Source of the DNA: an uncultured Alphaproteobacteria bacterium
GTDB lineage: Bacteria; Pseudomonadota; Alphaproteobacteria; RF32; CAG-239
Assembly: GCA_934270475.1 (NCBI GenBank)
Contig: CAKQPS010000007.1
Span: 1 to 59,378 of the forward strand
Reading direction: 5' to 3'
DNA: 59,378 nt
Position numbers and translations under genes: made by a program. The notes below the pieces were generated by a model that searched no databases, was not told the DNA's origin, and saw nothing but the letters and a program-made list of their open reading frames with translations. The stretch's first letter is position 1. Each line of letters starts with the position of its first letter. Below are positions 25,306 to 33,564 of the stretch, one piece after another.

Positions 25306-27648
25306 ATGAGCGATATATTTGATTTAGACGACAGCAGTTGCGCGCCGCAGCTTTATGACAATATCAGCGCTTTACGCCCGTCCGCCCCGTGGCTGAACGA
25401 GCTTAATCCCGAGCAAAAACAGGCTGTGGAAACCACCGAAGGTCCGTTGCTGGTGCTTTCGGGCGCCGGTACTGGCAAAACCAAGGTTTTAACCACCCGT
25501 TTAGCCTATATTTTGACTATGCAGAAGGCGCAGCCGTGGAATTGTTTGGTTGTCACCTTTACCAACCGCGCCGCTAAAGAAATGAAAGAGCGCGTGCAAA
25601 ATCTTATTGGTGATGTGGCAAACAGCGTTTGGCTTGGTACATTTCACAGTATCTGCGTCAAAATCTTGCGCGCGCACGCCGAAGTGGTCGGTCTGCATTC
25701 CAACTTTACGATTCTAGGCGAAGACGACCAAAAACGTTTGATTAAGCAAATTTGCGAAGCTTCCGGCATTGATGAAAAAAAATATCCGGCGCAGAGCCTG
25801 ATGGAAAGAATCGCCCGCCTCAAAGATAAAGGCATAACCGTTGACAAAGCCGAACAGGAATACCGCTCAAACACTCTTTTAGAAGTCTATAAAAAATATC
25901 AAGCCCGCTTGGTAGAGCTGAACTGCGTTGATTTCGGCGATATCCTTTTGGATACGCTCACCATTTTAATGTCTGACGCCGAGATTTTGCGTAAATATCA
26001 AGAAAAATTCAAATATATCATGGTGGACGAGTATCAAGACACCAACGTTACGCAATATCTGTTTTTGCGCCTGCTTTCGCAAAAATACCGCAATTTGTGC
26101 TGCGTGGGCGATGACGACCAATCCATTTATTCGTGGCGCGGCGCGGAAATTGAAAACATTATGCGCTTTCAAAAAGATTTTGAGGACGCTAAAGTTATCC
26201 GTTTGGAGCGCAACTATCGTTCCACAGCCAACATTTTGAACGCCGCCTCGGCTCTGATAGCGCATAACTCCACCCGTTTGGGCAAAACTTTGCGCGTGGC
26301 GGAAAATAGTCCGGCATGCCAAAGCGCTAATGAAAAAATCAAGGTGTTAAGCATTTACAGCGGCGAAGAAGAAGCCAAGTGGATTGCCTCGGAAATTGAG
26401 CGTCTACACCGTGAGGGACACCCTTATTCTGATTTTGCGGTTTTGGTGCGCACGGCTTTTCAAACCCGCGAATTTGAAGAAAAATTTATCAGCGAGGCTA
26501 TACCCTATCAGGTTATCGGCGGTCCAAAGTTCTATGAGCGCGCCGAAATCCGTGATTTATTGGCTTATTTCAGGGTCATTTTACAGCCCAGCGACGACTT
26601 GGCTTTTGAACGCATTATAAATAAGCCGGCGCGCGGTATTGGCGCCAAAACCATAGAAAAGCTGCAGGAAACTGCCCGCGGCAACCATACTTCTATGTTT
26701 GTGGCGGTTAATATTCTACTGGAAAACGGCGGACTAAGCGGCAAAGCCAAAGCAAATTTAAGCGAGCTGATGGCAAAATTTGCCGAATGGCAGCGTACAG
26801 CTAATGCTGTTTCACCAAACGATTTAGCCGAACAGGTTTTAGAAGAATCCGGCTATTTGGAAATGCTGAAAAATGACACTTCTCCCGACGCCTCGGGGCG
26901 TATTGAAAACTTAAAAGAGCTGGTCGGCGTAATGAGCGACACCGAAAACTATCCGAATTTAGCCGAGTTTTTGGAACACGTCAGTTTGGTAATGGACAAC
27001 GACAACGCCGTCGACACCAACAAAGTAATGCTGATTACCCTGCACTCTGCCAAAGGCTTGGAGTTTAACATTGTCTTTTTGCCAGGGTGGGAAGAAGGCT
27101 TGTTTCCGCACCAAAAGAGTCTTGATGAAGGCGGCGCCAACTCGCTGGAAGAAGAGCGCCGTTTGGCGTATGTGGCAATCACCCGCGCCAAGCAAAAGCT
27201 TTATATCACCACCACCTATTGCCGCCGCGTTTACGGACAATGGCAAAACAATATGCCGTCGCGGTTTTTGAATGAAATTCCAACTTCCACGCTGGATATT
27301 ATCAACCAAACCAGTAGCTGTTACAACGGCGGCGGTTCGGGCTACAATTCCTATGGCAACAGCGGCGGATATAACGGCGGATACAAAAAATACGGCAACA
27401 AATATAATAATAAGCCAAAATTTTCGACCAAGCCTAGTTATCAAGCCGACTATGACTATGAACCTGACGATTATGCCGATTATGATTCGTATCAAAGCAG
27501 CAAAGCCTCCAACCTAATCGGGGTCAGAGTATATCACGAAAGTTTCGGTTACGGCAAAATAACCAACGTCGAGGGACAAACCTGCGAAGTGGAGTTTGAA
27601 AAGTTCGGACGCCGCAAAATTATGGGCACTTATTTAAGAAGAGCCTGA
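25306..27648 (+). CDS. uvrD: UvrD/PcrA/Rep superfamily I DNA helicase
   Basis: A 3'-5' helicase for repair and replication restart. The motifs run in order: Q motif (LNPEQKQAVE), Walker A GAGTGKT (53-59), FTNRAAKEM, DEYQDTN, GDDDQSIYSWRGAE, VIRLERNYRS, and ITLHSAKGLEF with RLAYVAITRAKQ. A Gly/Tyr/Asn/Lys-rich linker (about 670-730) separates the core from a C-terminal Tudor-like domain (GVRVYHESFGYGKITNVEG). The core is complete. The start ATG is at 25306 with a weak AAGA upstream. Confidence 0.93.
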   Translation: MSDIFDLDDSSCAPQLYDNISALRPSAPWLNELNPEQKQAVETTEGPLLVLSGAGTGKTKVLTTRLAYILTMQKAQPWNCLVVTFTNRAAKEMKERVQNLIGDVANSVWLGTFHSICVKILRAHAEVVGLHSNFTILGEDDQKRLIKQICEASGIDEKKYPAQSLMERIARLKDKGITVDKAEQEYRSNTLLEVYKKYQARLVELNCVDFGDILLDTLTILMSDAEILRKYQEKFKYIMVDEYQDTNVTQYLFLRLLSQKYRNLCCVGDDDQSIYSWRGAEIENIMRFQKDFEDAKVIRLERNYRSTANILNAASALIAHNSTRLGKTLRVAENSPACQSANEKIKVLSIYSGEEEAKWIASEIERLHREGHPYSDFAVLVRTAFQTREFEEKFISEAIPYQVIGGPKFYERAEIRDLLAYFRVILQPSDDLAFERIINKPARGIGAKTIEKLQETARGNHTSMFVAVNILLENGGLSGKAKANLSELMAKFAEWQRTANAVSPNDLAEQVLEESGYLEMLKNDTSPDASGRIENLKELVGVMSDTENYPNLAEFLEHVSLVMDNDNAVDTNKVMLITLHSAKGLEFNIVFLPGWEEGLFPHQKSLDEGGANSLEEERRLAYVAITRAKQKLYITTTYCRRVYGQWQNNMPSRFLNEIPTSTLDIINQTSSCYNGGGSGYNSYGNSGGYNGGYKKYGNKYNNKPKFSTKPSYQADYDYEPDDYADYDSYQSSKASNLIGVRVYHESFGYGKITNVEGQTCEVEFEKFGRRKIMGTYLRRA

Positions 27649-27750
27649 TTTTGTTATATATAACTGCTCATTAGTCTAAAAAATCTTTGCTATTTAAGAG
27701 GAAACCTGAAAGATTAAGGCAAATTATTAACCTCTCAGCGGAGAACTTTT

Positions 27751-28027
27751 ATGCGGACTAAATTTATAAAACTTGCAGCTATCGTCTTTATTTGCACCAC
27801 AACTGCGCGAACTGTCGCAGCCATATCACACCATGCGCGCCCGCGTTAGTGACACCGAAGGCTACTATTTAATTGAAAGTACGGATATTTTTGACCGTGA
27901 CAGAATAGTTGTACGCGCCGACATCACTTTCAGCTGGAAGGCTCCAGACTTCTATCTGCGCGGCAGCCAATTTATGGAAAACAAGCATACAAGCGTCATC
28001 AACGCCGGTATAAAATATAACTTTTAA
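27751..28027 (+). pseudogene. Broken outer-membrane protein gene
   Basis: GGAG precedes the ATG at 27751, which opens a signal-peptide-like stretch (MRTKFIKLAAIVFICTTTARTVAA) that stops at 27849. The +1 frame continues past this point to 28027 with a beta-barrel-like end (YLRGSQFMENKHTSVINAGIKYNF) ending in the F signature of outer membrane proteins. The middle of the barrel is missing. I read this as a remnant with an internal deletion and a frameshift. A sequencing error could explain the frameshift but not the short length. Confidence 0.6.
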
Positions 28028-28035
28028 TCGGAAAT

Positions 28036-28062
28036 GAGGCGCCGCAAAGTCAACGGCGCCTC
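28036..28062 (+). terminator. Hairpin after the broken gene
   Basis: GAGGCGCCG (28036-28044) pairs with CGGCGCCTC (28054-28062). Only a weak AT tract follows. Confidence 0.5.
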
Positions 28063-28085
28063 AAAATTATCAAAAAAACTTGCTT

Positions 28086-28439
28086 TTACAGCGGACATTT
28101 AATGTCTAAAATATCGTCTAACGCGCGGTGGAGCAATGCAGCTTCTACGGTTTCCGCCAGTTTATAATACATCTCTTTCCCCTCACGGCGGCTTTCCAGC
28201 AAACCGGCTTGTTTCAGCAAACGCAAATGATGCGACACCGCCGGCGAACTCATATTTACCGAAACCGCAATATTGTTCACGCACATTTCATTATGGCACA
28301 GCAGCCACAAAATTTTTAACCTTGTAGCGTCGGAAATCAGCTGAAAAGTCTCTGCTGTACGCAAAAAAGCCTTGTCGTCCGGCGTATTCTGCAGGTTTTC
28401 TTTGTTGTTATGATGATGTAAATGCAGTGTTTTTTCCAT
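28086..28439 (-). CDS. ArsR/SmtB-family repressor
   Basis: The winged helix is visible: DATRLKILWLLCHNEMCVNNIAVSVNMSSPAVSHHLRLLKQAGLLESRREGKEMYYKL. The N-terminus is histidine-rich (HLHHHN) and the protein ends CPL, so metal sensing through His and Cys is plausible, though the classic CxC motif is incomplete (only MCVNN). No transporter gene is next to it. It probably controls its own promoter at 28461-28489. Confidence 0.85.
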   Translation of the reverse strand: MEKTLHLHHHNNKENLQNTPDDKAFLRTAETFQLISDATRLKILWLLCHNEMCVNNIAVSVNMSSPAVSHHLRLLKQAGLLESRREGKEMYYKLAETVEAALLHRALDDILDIKCPL

Positions 28440-28460
28440 TATATCTCTTTCATTTGCTTG

Positions 28461-28489
28461 ATATTAGCCAATTAAACCGGTGCTGTCAA
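28461..28489 (-). promoter_or_regulatory. Promoter of the ArsR-family gene
   Basis: Minus strand TTGACA (28489-28484), 17 bp, TAATAT (28466-28461). Confidence 0.65.
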
Positions 28490-28494
28490 TCAAT

Positions 28495-28866
28495 TTAAGG
28501 AATATATCTATATGACTGCGGAGCGGTAAAATCAGCCATAAATTCTTTAGGCTCCACCGGTTCGGCATAGCGTACAGCCCGCTCAACTTCTAAGGCATAC
28601 GCCTTGCCGCGGTTTTGAAAATAGGCGTCAAAAAATAATTTATTTATACCGGCAAATTTTTCGGTCAGCCGCCATATTTGCTCCGGTACGTCCGCATGCA
28701 CCGTTTTCAGCTTAAATTCTCCCACAATTTTGCCGACCGGCTTAGTGGCATACAAAACCACCGTGTCAACAGGCTTGGAAAATCCCTGTTTTCTAAATTC
28801 ATAGCGTTTAGTTCCATTCAAAATTTTTTCGGCAAATTCAGGTTTTATAGATAACAGCACTCGCAT
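28495..28866 (-). CDS. ASCH/PUA-like domain protein
   Basis: The start MRVLLSIKPEFAEKILNGTKRYEFRK fits the ASCH beta-barrel, and a Lys/Arg-rich strand follows. ASCH proteins bind nucleic acid and some cleave modified cytidines. The product is 123 residues and complete. It sits between the ArsR gene and the polyferredoxin gene with no operon partner. AAGGAAA precedes the ATG. Confidence 0.7.
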   Translation of the reverse strand: MRVLLSIKPEFAEKILNGTKRYEFRKQGFSKPVDTVVLYATKPVGKIVGEFKLKTVHADVPEQIWRLTEKFAGINKLFFDAYFQNRGKAYALEVERAVRYAEPVEPKEFMADFTAPQSYRYIP

Positions 28867-28925
28867 ATTTTTTTCCTTTTCCTTAATTTAATCAACAATT
28901 TTTCTCTAATGCAAGCAAAAAATTC

Positions 28926-28956
28926 TTGACCTAAAGCCCGCTCTAATCAATATACT
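28926..28956 (+). promoter_or_regulatory. Possible promoter of the polyferredoxin gene
   Basis: TTGACC (28926-28931), a wide 19 bp spacer, TATACT (28951-28956). The spacing is outside the best range. Confidence 0.4.
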
Positions 28957-28989
28957 ATAAACAAAATTAACTCAATAAAAGGATTGCCC

Positions 28990-30264
28990 ATGTCTAAATT
29001 TCTGCGATATTTCCGAGCCGGCGTTGCTGTTGTTATCGGCATACTGTCTGTTTTGGCTTTTTGCGGTTTGTTTTACAAAGTAAAAATTTTTGACATTCAA
29101 ATAACCTCGCTGTTTCAAAATATTGCCATCAATTTTTCATTTTTCGCTTTAGCTTTATTAGGCGGAATAATCCTTTTCACCTTATTGTTTGGGCGCCTAT
29201 ATTGCTCCACCCTTTGCCCGCTTGGACTCTATCAGGAATTTTTAATGCTGCTGTTCCGCCGCAAAAACAAAATGCCGCCCAGCCGCCCTTATAAATATTT
29301 TTTAGCGGCGCTTGCTTTTGGCATATTATGCGGCGGTTCGGTTTATTTGGTCAGCCTCATCGACCCTTACACCGTGTTTGGTTCGGCAATCAGCAGAGCT
29401 TGGTTCGGGCTTGGTTTTATGGCTTGCCTGAGCGTGCTCGTTTGGTTCAAAAGCCGCATTTTTTGCACTAACATCTGCCCTGTCGGCGCCATTTTGGGAC
29501 TCCTCGCCAAATTTTCACTTTGCAAAATGTACATAAAAAACGACAGCTGCGTTGCTTGCGGCTTATGCGCTTCCCAATGCCCAACCGGAAGCATCGACTA
29601 TAAAAATCACACTATAAACAATGAAACCTGTATCAAATGTTTCAAATGCCTTGGCGGCTGCAAACGCAACAGCATTTGCTACGGACTGCCGCCGCGCCCA
29701 AAGGTGGAATTTAACTTAAACCGGCGGAAACTGCTAATCGGCGGAGCCGCCGCCGCGCTGTTTGCCATAGCCGTTAAAGACGGTATGCTGTTAGCCAAAA
29801 TCGCTGCGGCAAAAGTAAAAAAAGCTATTCTGCCTGCCGGCGCGCAAAGTCCCGAAAAATTTGCCAATCGTTGCTTAAACTGCAATTTATGTGTGCAAAA
29901 CTGCCCAATGAAAATTATTAAAAAAGCCAACCCAAACTGCTCAACCATACATCTTGAATATGGCGATAATTTTTGCGATTATAACTGCTGCAAATGCTCG
30001 CAGTTTTGCCCTTCGGGCGCGCTAAAACGCCTGACTTTGGCAGAAAAACAAAAAACGCAGATTGCCGTTGCCTCTACCGATGAAGAAATTTGCATCGGCT
30101 GCGGCTCATGCGTAGAAGCCTGTCCGCGGCAGGCAGTCAACTTGAAAAGAGGCGGATTTCCGCAATTTGACACTAATTTATGCATTGGCTGCGGCAAATG
30201 CAAATCCATTTGTCCGGTCAAAGCCATTAGTGTAAAACCAGTTGCTGAACAGCGGATTTTGTAA
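28990..30264 (+). CDS. NapH/NapG-like membrane polyferredoxin
   Basis: The N-terminal 170 residues have about five membrane helices with CxxxCP motifs (YCSTLCPLG, FCTNICPVG) as in NapH and YccM/CcoG-type proteins. Two 4Fe-4S motifs follow (CVACGLCASQCP at 187 and CIKCFKCLGGC). Then RRK plus a hydrophobic stretch near residue 245, like an internal Tat-type signal anchor, leads into a NapG-like block with four more cysteine groups (CLNCNLCVQNCP, CCKCSQFCP, CIGCGSCVEACP, CIGCGKCKSICP). It probably passes electrons from the quinone pool or ferredoxin to an unseen partner. ATG at 28990 follows AAAAGG. Confidence 0.8.
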   Translation: MSKFLRYFRAGVAVVIGILSVLAFCGLFYKVKIFDIQITSLFQNIAINFSFFALALLGGIILFTLLFGRLYCSTLCPLGLYQEFLMLLFRRKNKMPPSRPYKYFLAALAFGILCGGSVYLVSLIDPYTVFGSAISRAWFGLGFMACLSVLVWFKSRIFCTNICPVGAILGLLAKFSLCKMYIKNDSCVACGLCASQCPTGSIDYKNHTINNETCIKCFKCLGGCKRNSICYGLPPRPKVEFNLNRRKLLIGGAAAALFAIAVKDGMLLAKIAAAKVKKAILPAGAQSPEKFANRCLNCNLCVQNCPMKIIKKANPNCSTIHLEYGDNFCDYNCCKCSQFCPSGALKRLTLAEKQKTQIAVASTDEEICIGCGSCVEACPRQAVNLKRGGFPQFDTNLCIGCGKCKSICPVKAISVKPVAEQRIL

Positions 30265-30281
30265 CGATATTTCACATAACT

Positions 30282-30318
30282 AAAAACACGGAGCAAGCTG
30301 CCCTGCCCCGTGTTTTGT
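30282..30318. terminator. Bidirectional terminator
   Basis: AAACACGG pairs with CCGTGTTT around a 16-nt loop, with A- and T-runs outside; serves the polyferredoxin and adhE genes. Confidence 0.8.
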
Positions 30319-30334
30319 TATTATAAACCGCAAA

Positions 30335-32941
30335 TTACAGTTTGAAATCAATCACGCCGTCATAAGCGTAACGATACATCTGCTCAATTTCCTTAAACAG
30401 CGGATAACGCGGATTAGAAACTGTGCATTGGTCGTCAAACGCCAATTCAGGCAGAGTTTTCATAGCTTCTTCCCAATCTTCCTCTTTAATACCCCATTCG
30501 CGGATAGAAGCCGGAATATTGAGTTTGCGTTTCATTTCTTCCAAGGCTTTAATCAGGTTGTCAACAGCCTCGTCATCAGTTTTGCCTTTTAAGCCGATAC
30601 CGCGGGCAAATGCGGCATAAGCGGCTTTAGTGTTTGGAAAACGATATTGTGGGAATGTCGCTTGTTTTGTCGGACAATCGTTGGCGTTGAAACGAATAAC
30701 CTGACAAATCAGCAAAGCGTTGGCAAAACCGTGCGGAATATGGAAAGCCGCCCCCAATTTATGCGCCATAGAGTGGCAAACACCCAAGAAAGCATTTGCA
30801 AACGCCATACCGGCAATCGTAGCAGCATGATGTACTTTTTCACGAGCTTCCGCGTCGCCGGTTTCGTATGATTTAATCAGATTTTCATAAATCAGGCGTC
30901 CGGATTCGATTGACAAGCCGCGGGTGTAATCTGTCGCCATGCTTGAAACATACGATTCCAAAGCGTGGGTCATAACGTCAATACCCGAAGCAGCGCACAA
31001 ACCTTTCGGCATGGTCAATACCAAATCAGTATCAACAATCGCCATGGTCGGTGTCAAAGCATAGTCGGCAATAGCATATTTAACGCCGGTAGCGTCATCG
31101 GTAATAATAGAGAACGGCGTAACTTCCGAACCTGTACCCGAAGTTGTCGGCACAGCCACCATTTCAGCTTTTTGTCCCATCGGCGGAAATTCAAAAATAC
31201 GTTTGCGGATATCCATAAAACGACGCGCCAAATCTTCAAATTTAAGTTCCGGATGCTCGTACATAATCCACAAAATCTTGGTCGCGTCAATCGGCGAACC
31301 GCCGCCCAGCGCAATAAACACATCAGGTTCAAAGCTGTTTACCATATCGCGGGCTTTGTTAATGGTCGACAAATCCGGATCCGGTTTTACATCGCTGAAT
31401 ATTTTATATTGAATGCCTAGCGGCTCCAAAATATCGGTCAATTTTTTAGTGTAACCCAAGTCAAACAGCGGCTTATCTGTTACGATAAAGGCTCTTTTGC
31501 GTCCCTTCAGTTCTTTCAGCGCAAAAGACAGACACCCTGGTTTGAAATAAACTTTCGGCGGAACTCTAAACCACAGCATATTTTCTTCACGTTTAGCCAC
31601 ATTTTTAATATTCATCAGATGTTTTACTCCCACGTTTTCACTAACTGCGTTACCGCCCCAAGAGCCGCAGCCCAAAGTCAAGGACGGATCCAATCTAAAG
31701 TTATAAATATCGCCGATAGCGCCCTGCGCCGACGGACAGTTAATCATCACGCGCCCAGTCGGCATAACATCGCCGTAACGTTTGATGCGGTCGTCATTGC
31801 GCACGTTTGTATACAAAACCGAAGTGTGACCGCAGCCGGCAAATTCCACCAAAGCTTTAGCTTTTGCCATAGCGTCTTCAAAATCTTTGGCTTTATACAT
31901 TGCCAAAACCGGCGAAAGTTTTTCGTAAGAGAATGGCTCTTCCGTTCCGATTTTAGAAACTTCGCCGATAATAACCTTAGTGTTTTCCGGCACTTTTACG
32001 CCGGCCATTGCAGCAATTTTAGCCGCCGGCTGACCAACGATGTCGGCATTTATTCTACCGTCTTTCAAAATTGTGGCAGCCACTTTTTCACGCTCTTTGG
32101 CGTTCAAAATATAAGCGCCGCGTTTTACAAATTCTTCTTTAACATCATTATAAACAGCCTCGCAAACCACAACAGATTGCTCAGAGGCGCAAATCATACC
32201 GTTATCAAAAGTTTTAGACATCAAAACCGAGCTTACTGCCATTTGAATATCGGCAGATTCGTCAATTACTGCCGGAGTATTGCCCGGTCCCACGCCCAAA
32301 GCCGGAGTGCCGGAAGAATATGCGGACTTCACCATTCCTGGACCGCCAGTCGCCAAAATCAAATCAGCCTGCTGCATCAAATATTGAGTACGTGGCAAAG
32401 TCGGCTCATCAATCCAAGCGATAATATCTTTTGGAGCACCTGCTTTTACAGCTTCTTCCAAAATCATTTTTGCGGTTTCGATAGTGCATTTTTTAGCACG
32501 CGGGTGCGGAGAAAAGATGATACCGTTACGAGTTTTGAGGGCTATCAAGGATTTAAAAATCACGGTAGAAGTCGGGTTGGTGGTTGGAATAACACCAGCA
32601 ATCACGCCAATCGGCTCGGCAAACTTAATCAAGCCGTTTTCTTTATCTTCTTCAATAATACCGCAAGTCTTAGTGTTTTTATATTTGTTATAAATATATT
32701 CAGAAGCAAAGTGATTTTTTATAACTTTATCTTCTGCCACGCCCATTCCGGTTTCTTCCACAGCCATTTTAGCCAGCGGAATACGCATAGAGCTTGCTTT
32801 CAAAGCCACACGGCGGAAAATTTCATCCACCTGCTTCTGAGTAAAAGTAGCAAATTTCTTTTGGGCAGCACTGACTTTTTTAATCAGTCCGCCGATATAT
32901 TCTTGTTCTTTTTGTTCATCAACATTCAAATTTTTATCCAT
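30335..32941 (-). CDS. adhE: Bifunctional aldehyde-alcohol dehydrogenase
   Basis: AdhE reduces acetyl-CoA to acetaldehyde and then ethanol, reoxidising NADH in fermentation. The N-terminal aldehyde dehydrogenase half shows GVGPGN and the catalytic cysteine in MICASEQ. The C-terminal iron-dependent half shows ALGGGSPIDATK and the metal histidines in CHSMAHKLGAAFHIPHG. The 868 residues match the family length. AGGAGG precedes the ATG. It stands alone and has no clear redox-sensor box that I can recognise upstream. Confidence 0.97.
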   Translation of the reverse strand: MDKNLNVDEQKEQEYIGGLIKKVSAAQKKFATFTQKQVDEIFRRVALKASSMRIPLAKMAVEETGMGVAEDKVIKNHFASEYIYNKYKNTKTCGIIEEDKENGLIKFAEPIGVIAGVIPTTNPTSTVIFKSLIALKTRNGIIFSPHPRAKKCTIETAKMILEEAVKAGAPKDIIAWIDEPTLPRTQYLMQQADLILATGGPGMVKSAYSSGTPALGVGPGNTPAVIDESADIQMAVSSVLMSKTFDNGMICASEQSVVVCEAVYNDVKEEFVKRGAYILNAKEREKVAATILKDGRINADIVGQPAAKIAAMAGVKVPENTKVIIGEVSKIGTEEPFSYEKLSPVLAMYKAKDFEDAMAKAKALVEFAGCGHTSVLYTNVRNDDRIKRYGDVMPTGRVMINCPSAQGAIGDIYNFRLDPSLTLGCGSWGGNAVSENVGVKHLMNIKNVAKREENMLWFRVPPKVYFKPGCLSFALKELKGRKRAFIVTDKPLFDLGYTKKLTDILEPLGIQYKIFSDVKPDPDLSTINKARDMVNSFEPDVFIALGGGSPIDATKILWIMYEHPELKFEDLARRFMDIRKRIFEFPPMGQKAEMVAVPTTSGTGSEVTPFSIITDDATGVKYAIADYALTPTMAIVDTDLVLTMPKGLCAASGIDVMTHALESYVSSMATDYTRGLSIESGRLIYENLIKSYETGDAEAREKVHHAATIAGMAFANAFLGVCHSMAHKLGAAFHIPHGFANALLICQVIRFNANDCPTKQATFPQYRFPNTKAAYAAFARGIGLKGKTDDEAVDNLIKALEEMKRKLNIPASIREWGIKEEDWEEAMKTLPELAFDDQCTVSNPRYPLFKEIEQMYRYAYDGVIDFKL

Positions 32942-33047
32942 AATGTCCTCCTGTTAATTCGCATACATTGTATTAGATAAATCATAAAAAAGAAGTAAAT
33001 TTTGAACTGATTATCTTCACTTTTTATTACCAAATATGTCGGTCACC

Positions 33048-33075
33048 TTGAAAGCCTGCTTTTTGCCCATATATC
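33048..33075 (+). promoter_or_regulatory. Promoter of the BOF-protein gene
   Basis: TTGAAA (33048-33053), 16 bp, TATATC (33070-33075). Confidence 0.45.
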
Positions 33076-33111
33076 GTATGCGTAAAGTTTTTATAAAGAG
33101 GAGACAAAAAT

Positions 33112-33504
33112 ATGAAACATACATTTTTAAGCCTGTTGGCAATTTGCGGATTAGCTTTGCTGAGCAACAACGCCATGGCGGCAGACGCTGCCAAAACCGA
33201 AACCAAGCCGGTTAGCAAAATTTCTGATGTCAAAGCCATGCCCGATGACACCGAAGTTGTGATTCAAGGTGTGATTGTGCAAAATTTGGGTGATGAAAAT
33301 TATCTGGTCAAAGATGACAGCGGCACGGTAAATATTGAAATTGACGAAGATTTGGTGCATGGCAACACCATCACTCCCGAAGCCGAAGTTTTGATTACCG
33401 CCACCGTGGATCAAGAAGGCAATGTCACATCATTAGAAGCTGAAGAAGTGCAGTTTGTTCCGACAGGAGCGGTAAATTCAAGCGCATCGGCAATGGCAAA
33501 ATAA
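33112..33504 (+). CDS. YgiW/YdeI-type periplasmic BOF (OB-fold) protein
   Basis: A signal peptide ends at NAMAA (residue 24). The mature part has the BOF pattern: ISDVKAMPDDTEVVIQGVIVQNLGDENYLVKDDSGTVNIEIDEDLVHG. These small periplasmic proteins are linked to stress tolerance and bind cationic ligands. The 130-residue length is normal. GAGGAG precedes the ATG. It has its own promoter and a terminator shared with the convergent maltokinase gene. Confidence 0.9.
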   Translation: MKHTFLSLLAICGLALLSNNAMAADAAKTETKPVSKISDVKAMPDDTEVVIQGVIVQNLGDENYLVKDDSGTVNIEIDEDLVHGNTITPEAEVLITATVDQEGNVTSLEAEEVQFVPTGAVNSSASAMAK

Positions 33505-33525
33505 ATTATTTTTGAACAATTCAAC

Positions 33526-33562
33526 AAAAAAATACCGATTTCTAAAAAACCGGTATTTTTTT
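33526..33562. terminator. Bidirectional terminator
   Basis: AAAAAAATACCG (33526-33537) pairs with CGGTATTTTTTT (33551-33562). Confidence 0.85.
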
Positions 33563-33564
33563 AA

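Noticed and set aside
31619..32980. 453-residue + strand frame opposite adhE
   Set aside because: It is the complement of a highly conserved AdhE sequence and has no family signal of its own.
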